From the NCBI RefSeq assembly GCF_001427305.1, contig NZ_LMFZ01000012.1, forward strand, positions 186,001-250,000: a DNA stretch of 64,000 nucleotides, read 5' to 3'. The notes under the pieces are model-generated. The model was given only the letters and a program-made list of their open reading frames with translations. It did no database searches and had not been told where the DNA came from. Position 1 is the stretch's first letter; each line of letters opens with the position of its first letter. Below are positions 31,858 through 39,793 of this stretch, piece after piece. The position numbers were made by a program, and so were the translations under genes. Origin of the DNA: Duganella sp. Root1480D1. Lineage in GTDB: Bacteria; Pseudomonadota; Gammaproteobacteria; Burkholderiales; Burkholderiaceae_D.

Positions 31858-34605
31858 ATGAAATTGAATAATCTGCCTGCTTTATCGGCAGGTCTGCTTC
31901 CGCTCGGAACATTGGCCGGCGCTAACCGCCCGATTCGACTGCGCTTGCCCGACACGCGGGAAGACCTGCTGCTGGTCAAACATGTGAGCGGAACAGAAAC
32001 CATCTGCGGTGGCATTGAATACAGCTTGCTCTGTGTGTCGGCTGAGGTGGGCCTTCCGCTCAAGCAGTTCATCGCCAGCCCGGTCGAGTTGCAATTTGTA
32101 ACCGACACTGGCGGGCTGCGTTCTGTGTGTGGCATCGTCGCTTCCGTCGTCGAAGGTCAAGGTGATGGCGGCCTGGCTACCTACCAGTTGATCGTGCGCG
32201 ATGCTTTGTCCCTACTGGAAAAGTCCAGCAATACGCGCGTCTTCCGCAACGCCAGCGAAATCGATATCACCAACACCATCCTGCGCGAATGGCGCGAAGC
32301 CAATCCCGCTGTGGCGCGCACGTTCCAATTCGACCTGGGCCACCTGAAAACCTATCCAGCGCGCGAATTCACCATGCAGTACAACGAGTCGACCTCGGAT
32401 TTCCTGCAGCGCCTCTGGAAGCGCCGCGGTATTGCCTGGTTCATCCGTCCTAGCGCCGCCAGTGACCACGCCAGCAACGAGACTCCAGCCCATACCCTGG
32501 TCTTGTTCGACGATGCCATGTCGCTGGCGGAAAATGCGGCCGGAGCCATCCGCTATCATCGCGACGACGGCACTGAGCAACGCGACACGATCACTGCCTG
32601 GCATGCCGTGCGGCGACTGACTCCCGGAATCGTCAACCGCCGCTCCTGGGACTACGCGCAAGCTTGGTCGATGGGCAGCCAGAACCTCAATGAGATTGAC
32701 CAAGGCAAACTTGGCAACCAGTTCGCGAACGGCCTTGACGACTACTTGGTCGACGTACCGCATGCCGGCGACAATGATGCCGATTACCGCAGCCTGGGCA
32801 CTCTTCGCATGCAGCGCCACGAGTATGAATCCAAGTTCTTCCAGGGCGAAGGCAGCGACCGCAATATGTGCGTCGGCCAGTGGAACCGGGTGACAGGCCA
32901 TCCGGAACTCGATACGCATCCCGAGGAGCAGCGCGAGTTTGTGATTACCGAACTGCGCGTCGAGGCCGAAAACAACTTGCCAAAGGCATTCGAAGACCGC
33001 GCACGCCGCCTGTTTGCACTCAATCACTGGCGTAACGACAGCAGTGGCCTTGAGCAGGCCAGCGCCGAACGCGGCGTGCGTTACACCAATCGCTTCACCT
33101 GCGTCCGGCGCGGCATACCTATCGTGCCACACTACGATCCACGCGTGGACCTACCGCGCACCGAAGCGCAAAGCGTCACGGTGGTTGGTCCCACCAACGA
33201 GGAGATCCACTGCGACGCACTGGGTCGTGTCAAAATCCGCTTTGCCGGTTGCCGCGACGAAGACCATGAGCACGCCAACGGCGCCGGCGCGTCTGACAGT
33301 GAGCGTGATTCAGCGTGGGTGCGCGTGGCCAGCGGCTGGGCCAGCGCCCAGTATGGCGCCATCTCCCTGCCACGCGCGGGCGACGAAGTGATCTGCGTCT
33401 TCCTCGGCGGCGATCCGGACAAGCCATTGATCATCGGCCGAGTACACGGCGGCAAGACCACCCCGCCATCGTTCAGCCACCGCAGCCGCCTGCCTGGCGA
33501 CAAATACCTGTCCGGCATCAAGAGCAAGGAAGTCAAGGCGCAGCGCTACAACCAACTTCGCATGGATGACACTCCAGGACAGATCAGCGCCCAACTGGCC
33601 AGCGAGCATGGGCACAGTCAACTGAATTTGGGCTACCTGACGCATCCGCGCACCGACGGCGAGGCCGATCCGCGCGGCGAGGGTTTCGAGCTGGCCACCA
33701 ATGACAGTGGCGCGATCCGCACCGCCAAGTCCCTCTTGATCTCAGCCTGGAAGCGGCTGGATGCCTGCGGCAACCAATTGAGCAGCGACGAACACCTGGC
33801 CCTGATGCAGGATTGCCTGAACCTGTTCAAGTCGCTTGGCCAGTACGCCGCCGAGCATCAGGGCTTGGCGCTCGATCCCGAGCCGCAAACTGAACTCAAA
33901 GAACACGTGGATGCAGCGGCGGGCGGCAGCAATACCGACCGCCAGCGCGACGGCGGCCAGCCGACGCTCAGCATGACTGCACCAGCCGGCATCGCCCTCA
34001 GCACCCCCAAGACGATGGTTAGCTACGCAGGCGTGAATGTCGACACGGTGGCCCAGCAACATTTGCAATTCACCAGCGGCCAGCGCTTCAACCTCAACGC
34101 GGGCAAAGGAATATCGCTGTTCTCGCACATGGACGGCATCACCCAGGTGGCGCACAAAGGCAAATTCCTGCTGCAAAGCCAGTTGGACGATATCCAGATC
34201 AATTCCGCCAAAGACATCAAGATCACCGCATCCAAACGCTTGATCATCATGGCCGAAGATGAGGTGACCCTGATGGTGAGCGGAGGCGCCTACCTGACGC
34301 TGAAAGGCGGCAATGCCGAAATCGGCGGCCCCGGACCTCTCACGGTGAAGACCGATGGTCACCACTGGAACGGCCCTGCGAGCGCTACAACCGAGCTGCC
34401 GAAGTTCGAATCGGGCGACTTTGGCCGTGTTCCGCGCCTGCTTCGCGCTACCGACGGCAAGCCAGTGGAAGGCATGCAGTTGCATGTCGAGCGTGTTGGC
34501 GATAGCCCGATGACGGGCCGGAGTGATGGCGCCGGTACCGGCGAAAAAATCGTGGCCGACCGCCTACAGCAAATCAAGGCCATCTTCTATCGTCCGCGCA
34601 AGTGA
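31858..34605 (+). CDS. vgrG: Type VI secretion spike protein VgrG with C-terminal DUF2345 extension
   Basis: A 915-aa VgrG, the trimeric needle tip of the type VI secretion system. The N-terminal gp27-like part includes the YNESTSDFLQRLWKRRGIAWF region, the gp5-like OB fold includes DALGRVKIRF and RVASGWASAQYGA, and a C-terminal DUF2345 beta-helix spans about residues 640-860 (NLNAGKGISLFSHMDGI and after). I start at the ATG at 31858; an upstream in-frame start at 31810 would add 16 residues without a good ribosome site. No structural T6SS genes are in the window, so this is an orphan cargo locus served by a T6SS encoded elsewhere. Confidence 0.93.
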   Translation: MKLNNLPALSAGLLPLGTLAGANRPIRLRLPDTREDLLLVKHVSGTETICGGIEYSLLCVSAEVGLPLKQFIASPVELQFVTDTGGLRSVCGIVASVVEGQGDGGLATYQLIVRDALSLLEKSSNTRVFRNASEIDITNTILREWREANPAVARTFQFDLGHLKTYPAREFTMQYNESTSDFLQRLWKRRGIAWFIRPSAASDHASNETPAHTLVLFDDAMSLAENAAGAIRYHRDDGTEQRDTITAWHAVRRLTPGIVNRRSWDYAQAWSMGSQNLNEIDQGKLGNQFANGLDDYLVDVPHAGDNDADYRSLGTLRMQRHEYESKFFQGEGSDRNMCVGQWNRVTGHPELDTHPEEQREFVITELRVEAENNLPKAFEDRARRLFALNHWRNDSSGLEQASAERGVRYTNRFTCVRRGIPIVPHYDPRVDLPRTEAQSVTVVGPTNEEIHCDALGRVKIRFAGCRDEDHEHANGAGASDSERDSAWVRVASGWASAQYGAISLPRAGDEVICVFLGGDPDKPLIIGRVHGGKTTPPSFSHRSRLPGDKYLSGIKSKEVKAQRYNQLRMDDTPGQISAQLASEHGHSQLNLGYLTHPRTDGEADPRGEGFELATNDSGAIRTAKSLLISAWKRLDACGNQLSSDEHLALMQDCLNLFKSLGQYAAEHQGLALDPEPQTELKEHVDAAAGGSNTDRQRDGGQPTLSMTAPAGIALSTPKTMVSYAGVNVDTVAQQHLQFTSGQRFNLNAGKGISLFSHMDGITQVAHKGKFLLQSQLDDIQINSAKDIKITASKRLIIMAEDEVTLMVSGGAYLTLKGGNAEIGGPGPLTVKTDGHHWNGPASATTELPKFESGDFGRVPRLLRATDGKPVEGMQLHVERVGDSPMTGRSDGAGTGEKIVADRLQQIKAIFYRPRK

Positions 34606-34638
34606 AGCGCACCCCGAATTAGCCTGGAAATCGCATCA

Positions 34639-36813
34639 ATGACGAAGCCCTTATCTTTCGACAGTCCGTTTGAAGACCCCTGTAACCTGATCGTCGGCGC
34701 CAAGAGTGGTGTCTGCCTGGTCGATCCAAAACACCTCGATGTCATCGCACAGATGCCGCTGCCAGGCATCACCATCTTCGTCCATGGTGTCAATTCTGAC
34801 GGCGAGTGGTATACGCAATCGGAAGATGGCTTGTGCAAAGGCCTGAACGATCGCCTCAAACGCAATGAGGGCCAGATCGTCTATGCCACGCCAGAAGGTG
34901 GTCAACTGCGACCGGCCAAATATTTAGACGAGTTGACGCCAGACGGCTTCATAAATCCCAAGATGACCGATAAAACCTTTGTATCCAGCGAAGGCAGCTT
35001 CTCCCCGGTCATCCACTTTCGTTGGGGGTACAAGGCCAGCAGCGAAGAACTGCAGGCCTTCGGTGACTCCATCTATCTCAACGAGCAGAATTACTGGGGC
35101 GGTGGCCCGTTTGCCAACGGCTGCACCTCGCTGCCCGATCTTTGGGGCAGCGGCATCGACGACAGCCTGTTCTTGTGGCTGCACATCCAGCACATGAACC
35201 CCACAAATGATCGCCTGGTCTATTCCACGCCGCCGCGTCCGTATTATGTATTGGCCGCGCTACGTCTGGCGAAGCTGGTCGAGTCGATCCGCAAGAAGCA
35301 GGCCGACACCCCCATTACCATCGTCTGCCATAGCCAGGGTAACATGATCGGCATCGCAGCCGCCTTTCTCGGTGACCGCCTCGATCCAGTGACCGATGCA
35401 ACCGGCAAGACCGGCAACTGCGTGGCCGACACCTATGTGCTGTGTAACCCGCCGTATAGCTTGCTACAAAAGAACGCCACCCAGACGTGGGCGGAACGTG
35501 GCATGGAAGATCCGGAGGGTAAGCATGGCCGCACCAGCGGGGAGGCCCGGTACAAGACCATGGCCGCATTCTTCGAGATCATCCGCAAGCAATCGAATTA
35601 CGAGCAACCTGCCGCCGCCATTGATGAGTTGATGAAAAACGAGGCACATGGTTTCGACGCGCGAGGCGATCGCAACAAATTTGGGTACGGTGACAAGCTA
35701 TCCACACTCGGCCGCGTAACGCTGTATTTCAACCCGCACGACCAAGTGATTTCGTCCACCACTATCCAAGGCATCGGCTGGCGCGGCCTGAGCCAGCAGG
35801 AGATCAACGCGACCAATGGTCATGGCGTCTTCAGCCAGCGGGTGTTCGCGCAGGGATTCAAAGTTGGCGAACAAGGACACTATGATTTTGCGCAGGCAAT
35901 GAAGGATCGCGGGATTACAGAATTCTGGCACCCGCCTTCGCCGAAAGCGAAGTACTCGTTGTCCAAGGGCCTGGCTGCAAACACGAACATCTTCGGCAAA
36001 GTGTTGACGATTGCCAGCGCCCCAGTGATGATCGTGGCGACATCCATCGCCCGTACCGCGATCAACGGAGACCCTCCCAAGGGCTGGAAGACGCCGTTAA
36101 CAGCGCCCAACCTGCCGGAATCGTTCTTGCCGGTAGCACTACGCTTCGGCCAGACTTGCAGCGATTTCGATCAAGACTACGACATGCCAGGCGAATCGCG
36201 CGACCAACACCGCATCCGCAATGCTGACGATCCGTACGCCGGGGACCGCAATGTTCCGCGTGGTGGTACCGAGGGAGAAGCGCACAAGCAAACCGATGCG
36301 GCACAAGGCGATGCGTCTACCGAGGCTAGCTTGCGCTATGAACACCACGCAATGTTGCGGATGCAGGCAAAGCGCGAAGGACTCTATAAAAATGGAGAGA
36401 AAGTGATTGAAGAAGATGATCCGACCGCCACCGGCACAGAATACAATGCCTGGCGCACAAAAAAGATCAAAGAAAGCCTAGCGGATAACATAGACACGCA
36501 CGCAACGGACCACTCGACCATCATGACCAATGGCATGCATGCGCAGAAGGCACTTGCGTACGATGTCGCCGTAGGTGTGTGTCACATCAGTGAAAAAGAG
36601 ATGAACACGTTTAGAAAGGTCGCCGACTGGCGCTTCCTCGACGGCCTCAACGACATCGATCCAAACAAGGACTTTAAGGAGTACTTCAAGACCGGCCTAT
36701 TTCGAAATGTTCCGGTCCCTAAGTGGGCAAATGAAACGCCGGAGGGCATGATGCCAGCTAAGATTGTCAATCAACGCGGCTTCTTCGCTAAAGTCCCCAA
36801 AGGTGCCCAATGA
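34639..36813 (+). CDS. tle3: Type VI lipase effector, Tle3 family (DUF3274-type alpha/beta hydrolase)
   Basis: A 724-aa antibacterial lipase effector. The N-terminal alpha/beta-hydrolase domain has an oxyanion stretch ITIFVHGVNSDGEW (about residue 44) and the nucleophile elbow CHSQGN with Ser232. The C-terminal part from about residue 520 is charged, as in Tle3 proteins. In Pseudomonas aeruginosa Tle3 acts as a phospholipase in the periplasm of rivals after loading by Tla3 on VgrG2b. Its place directly behind vgrG (33 bp) and its 4-bp overlap with the tla3 gene match that model. Confidence 0.87.
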   Translation: MTKPLSFDSPFEDPCNLIVGAKSGVCLVDPKHLDVIAQMPLPGITIFVHGVNSDGEWYTQSEDGLCKGLNDRLKRNEGQIVYATPEGGQLRPAKYLDELTPDGFINPKMTDKTFVSSEGSFSPVIHFRWGYKASSEELQAFGDSIYLNEQNYWGGGPFANGCTSLPDLWGSGIDDSLFLWLHIQHMNPTNDRLVYSTPPRPYYVLAALRLAKLVESIRKKQADTPITIVCHSQGNMIGIAAAFLGDRLDPVTDATGKTGNCVADTYVLCNPPYSLLQKNATQTWAERGMEDPEGKHGRTSGEARYKTMAAFFEIIRKQSNYEQPAAAIDELMKNEAHGFDARGDRNKFGYGDKLSTLGRVTLYFNPHDQVISSTTIQGIGWRGLSQQEINATNGHGVFSQRVFAQGFKVGEQGHYDFAQAMKDRGITEFWHPPSPKAKYSLSKGLAANTNIFGKVLTIASAPVMIVATSIARTAINGDPPKGWKTPLTAPNLPESFLPVALRFGQTCSDFDQDYDMPGESRDQHRIRNADDPYAGDRNVPRGGTEGEAHKQTDAAQGDASTEASLRYEHHAMLRMQAKREGLYKNGEKVIEEDDPTATGTEYNAWRTKKIKESLADNIDTHATDHSTIMTNGMHAQKALAYDVAVGVCHISEKEMNTFRKVADWRFLDGLNDIDPNKDFKEYFKTGLFRNVPVPKWANETPEGMMPAKIVNQRGFFAKVPKGAQ

Positions 36814-38288
36814 AATTCTTAGCTCAGACCCATCAGCGTCGCGTTGCTTGCGCCTTGGTCGCGTTCGTATTTGCGATACTCGCTGCCCTCTTTCTTACAA
36901 GAGCTTCTAATTTATCTGCGCCGCATGTACTATCAGATGGAGACCTTATGAATCGCTTTCTTCTTTTCCCTGCTCTGTTTGCGGCAGGCGTAATGGCATT
37001 GCTTAGCGTCAGTGCGTCAGCATCGAGCCAGACGACTGCCGTTGCGGTCGCGCCAGCAGTACCTCAGCCTGCCAGACCGTTCCAGGCTCAAGTCGTTGGA
37101 CTACAATGGCTCAACCCACTGCAACGCCGCGACTATCCGACTGAGTGGCAATTGCTTTGGACCTTGGGATTAGCTCAGCCCAACAAAGACGATGATATGG
37201 TGAAGTCTGATCCCAAGACATTTTCTAAGCTTCAAGCGATCGGAATTATCGCCAATGGAAATGATGGTGAGGAAACCTTCAAGGGATATCACCACAAGTA
37301 CGTCGAAGCATTGACGGCGCGCTTCCATGACATCTATTTCTCTAGCTCGACATACTTCTATAACGCACATTCACTTACGGACAAGAAGACTTGGCGTGAA
37401 TTGGCCGGCATTCATATCGAATACGCTCTTCCTGAAGGACGACTAGACCCGGTTGAAGCAGCAAACTACCTGCGAAACGACATCATTTCTACTTTCAGTA
37501 TTGGTAATAAGGCAGTTCCCAACGCTTGGAGCCGAGACACACCGCCTGATGTCCGCGTGACTATGGGCGGCGCGAACGCCGGCTTCACGTCGTTGGCAGC
37601 GGGCCTGGACTACTTGCAAGCACATCCGAACGAGACCGTCTGGGTGATGAATTGGGACGCCCCGAGCTTCCCCCCAAAGGACGAGCAAATTAACGAAAAC
37701 ATGGTCATGCTGGTACTGGCAGGACCAGACTACAATACAGAGCGCGCTCCGTTGGCATGGATCGGTTACCCAGCCACCAAAAAAGTAGGTGACTTCGAAG
37801 CACAGAAGGGCCAGCCCCCACGCCAGATCCAGGCTTGGAAAGCTGCAGTTGAAATGGCAGCGCGCAACGCTGGCAAACAGGATAGCGACATTGGGTACGT
37901 AATCCACGACGCAAACAACAGTCATCCCGCGTCGTCCGAACGCATCGGCGCCTTGGCCCAGACGCTCACGACGGAACTGGTGGATTTCGACTTCACGAAG
38001 CAGACCTTCAATACACCGGCCCTCCTGGGCGAGATGGGCGCTGGTACTGCACTGACCAACGTAGCACTTGGCATCGCCTATGCCAATCACATCGGCAAAA
38101 CTGTACTGGTGGCCGGTACCACCAACGCCGAGCATCCGATGGCAGTCTTGGTGAGCCCGCCCGCCAAGGTGCGGCCTATCGATTCGAACGCCCCATGGTT
38201 CCGCGCCCGCGGCGGCGGCAGTGCGTTCCTGCCATGGTGGGGCTTGCGTCACGACGCCAAGCCGGCCTCGCAAGGGTATTCGAGGTGA
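36810..38288 (+). CDS. tla3: Tla3-like type VI lipase adaptor (DUF2875 family)
   Basis: A protein of up to 492 aa in the Tla3/DUF2875 family, which in Pseudomonas binds Tle3 in the periplasm and delivers it to VgrG. The start at 36810 overlaps tle3 (ATGA) and gives two hydrophobic segments at about residues 12-30 and 48-68. A second candidate start at 36948 (MNRFLLFPALFAAG) has GGAG about 6 bases upstream and would give one signal peptide. The family core begins at FQAQVVGLQWLNPLQRRDYP. The paralogue downstream begins at the matching MNR position, which favours 36948. Confidence 0.85.
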   Translation: MKFLAQTHQRRVACALVAFVFAILAALFLTRASNLSAPHVLSDGDLMNRFLLFPALFAAGVMALLSVSASASSQTTAVAVAPAVPQPARPFQAQVVGLQWLNPLQRRDYPTEWQLLWTLGLAQPNKDDDMVKSDPKTFSKLQAIGIIANGNDGEETFKGYHHKYVEALTARFHDIYFSSSTYFYNAHSLTDKKTWRELAGIHIEYALPEGRLDPVEAANYLRNDIISTFSIGNKAVPNAWSRDTPPDVRVTMGGANAGFTSLAAGLDYLQAHPNETVWVMNWDAPSFPPKDEQINENMVMLVLAGPDYNTERAPLAWIGYPATKKVGDFEAQKGQPPRQIQAWKAAVEMAARNAGKQDSDIGYVIHDANNSHPASSERIGALAQTLTTELVDFDFTKQTFNTPALLGEMGAGTALTNVALGIAYANHIGKTVLVAGTTNAEHPMAVLVSPPAKVRPIDSNAPWFRARGGGSAFLPWWGLRHDAKPASQGYSR

Positions 38289-38301
38289 ATGAGGCACGGT
38301 C

Positions 38302-38565
38302 ATGCATGGAGTGATCCGCCTGAACGACCCGACCAGCCACGGTGGCGTCGTCATTAGCGCAGCACCTAACTCAAAGGTACATGGCATTGCTGTCGCCCGC
38401 AAGGGTGACAGCTGCACCTGCCCGGTACCTGGCCATGGCGTTTGCATAATCGTTGAAGGAGATCCAATGGTGCTAATCGACGGTATCCCGGCGGCTTTCG
38501 ACGGTCATAAGACCAGTTGCGGCGCCACCCTTATCTCCACCGCCCCTAAGAGCACGCGCGGGTAG
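38302..38565 (+). CDS. PAAR-domain spike-sharpening protein
   Basis: An 87-aa PAAR protein that caps the VgrG tip. The repeats DPTSHGGVVIS, GVCIIVEGDPMVLIDGIPAAFDGHKTSCG and Cys/His metal-binding positions fit a single-domain PAAR. It has no effector extension. It follows tla3 by 13 bp and completes a vgrG-tle3-tla3-PAAR cargo module. Confidence 0.93.
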   Translation: MHGVIRLNDPTSHGGVVISAAPNSKVHGIAVARKGDSCTCPVPGHGVCIIVEGDPMVLIDGIPAAFDGHKTSCGATLISTAPKSTRG

Positions 38566-38666
38566 AAATCGTAGTGTATTGACTCGTGAAAGGCGCTCGT
38601 CCAACGCCTCGACCGTCAAAAGCCCGCATTTATCCAGACTACCCAGTGCCATCTGATGCTGAATCT

Positions 38667-39153
38667 ATGAATCGAATTTTCCCCTCGCCAGCCCGTCTTA
38701 CCAGTGTGTTGACATTATTCAGCCTCCTTGCATGTGGTTCTACGCAGAACGTACCCAGCGCAGCGATGGCAGTGCGGCGGAATCTTGAACCGTTTCAGGC
38801 CCAAGTCGTTGGGCTGCAGTGGCTCAACCCGCTTCAGCGACGCGACTACCCTACTGAATGGCAGTTGCTGTGGACCCTAGGACTGGCGCAGCCCAACAAA
38901 GATGACGACATGGTGAAATCTGACCCTAAAAAATTCACCAAACTTCAAGCAATTGGAATTATTGCCAACGGCAATAACGGCAGAGAGAGTTTCGAGGGAT
39001 ATCATGAGAAGTTTGTCAGCGCTTTGACGGTACGCTTTCATGACATCTACTTTTCCAGCTCAACGTATTTTTACAACGCACATTCGCTGAAGGACAAGAA
39101 AACATGGCGTGAATTGGCAGGGATACACGTTGAATACGCTCTCCCAGAAGGCA
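38667..39153 (+). pseudogene. Second tla3 copy, truncated by an IS3-family remnant
   Basis: A paralogue of the tla3 gene at 36810-38288, closely similar from FQAQVVGLQWLNPLQRRDYP to HVEYALPEG. It begins MNRIFPSPARLTSV with a lipoprotein signal (LLACG). The match stops at about 39153, where IS-derived DNA reading on the opposite strand begins. About two thirds of the protein is lost. Tandem tla3-like copies may have served different lipases or acted as immunity proteins. Confidence 0.82.
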
Positions 39154-39154
39154 G

Positions 39155-39403
39155 CTCAACCCGTTTGTGGTTGACCGCCAGGCCAGACTGCCGCACCTTC
39201 AGATAAATCATTCCGGAGCCATAGCGCCGATGCCTTTGGGCTAGCGCCACAATTTGCGCTCTCAGCGCCACATTTCGGTCCGGTGCCGGCTGGTAGCGAT
39301 AGGCGCTGGCGCTCATGCCGATTGCCCGCAAGGCTCGACGTTCACTCAGGCCCTGTTGTGTCATATGACGCACCAGCTCTCGGCGTGACGGTGCGCCTAC
39401 CAC
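39155..39403 (-). pseudogene. IS3-family transposase OrfB fragment
   Basis: The N-terminal part of OrfB, with SRRELVRHMTQQGLSERRAL and ALRAQIVALAQRHRRYGSGM followed by VNHKRV. Normal OrfB continues for about 200 more residues with the DDE motif. The reading beyond the junction continues into antisense tla3 DNA, so codons after VNHKRV are not transposase. Confidence 0.82.
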
Positions 39404-39666
39404 TTTTTTCGCAAAACTTCGCGCGTGACCTCATTCTCCAGCATCGATTCGGCCAATAGCTTTTTCAACCGGGCATTCTCGACTTCCAGCTCCTTCAATC
39501 GCTTGGCGTCAGGTACGCTCATGCCACCGAACTTACTGCGCCACAGGTAGTAACTGGCCTCTGAGAAGCCGTGCTGGCGGCACAGATCCTTGATGGGCAT
39601 TCCGGCGTCGGCTTGCCGCAGGAAGCCAATGATCTGCTCTTCAGTGAATCGTTTCTTCATGTTCAA
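39397..39666 (-). CDS. IS3-family transposase OrfA
   Basis: An 89-aa OrfA. The helix-turn-helix (FTEEQIIGFLRQADAGMPIK, then LCRQHGFSEASYYLWRSKFGGM) and the leucine-zipper tail (LKELEVENARLKKLLAESML) are typical of the IS407-type subgroup. Its 3' end overlaps the orfB frame. The shift-prone A6G heptamer (39403-39409) needed for programmed -1 frameshifting into OrfAB is present. Functional only as a DNA-binding fragment now. Confidence 0.85.
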   Translation of the reverse strand: MNMKKRFTEEQIIGFLRQADAGMPIKDLCRQHGFSEASYYLWRSKFGGMSVPDAKRLKELEVENARLKKLLAESMLENEVTREVLRKKW

Positions 39667-39691
39667 TCTCCTAACTACGTGATTGAACTCT

Positions 39692-39758
39692 AAATCGCCG
39701 TGCTACTCAAATCGGGGGAGACGTCGAGCCTTATAGAAGGCCAATAGCACGGCGATTT
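39692..39758. repeat. 14-bp inverted repeat flanking the IS right end
   Basis: AAATCGCCGTGCTA at 39692-39705 is repeated in inverted form, TAGCACGGCGATTT, at 39745-39758. One copy lies inside the IS leader, the other outside its presumed end. It could be the trace of a second, opposed IS end or of a nested insertion. Confidence 0.55.
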
Positions 39759-39793
39759 CTCGACGCTCCGCTAGGCACGCTGCATTTGAAATC

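Larger units (their letters stand above)
39155..39730 (-). mobile_element. IS3-family element remnant (orfA intact, orfB truncated)
   Basis: The element reads leftwards. orfA is whole and orfB breaks off after VNHKRV at about 39157, at the junction with the second tla3 copy. About two thirds of orfB, with the DDE catalytic core, is missing, so it cannot transpose alone. The right-hand end is near 39720-39730 by position only; no terminal repeat pair can be confirmed because the other end is lost. Confidence 0.78.
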
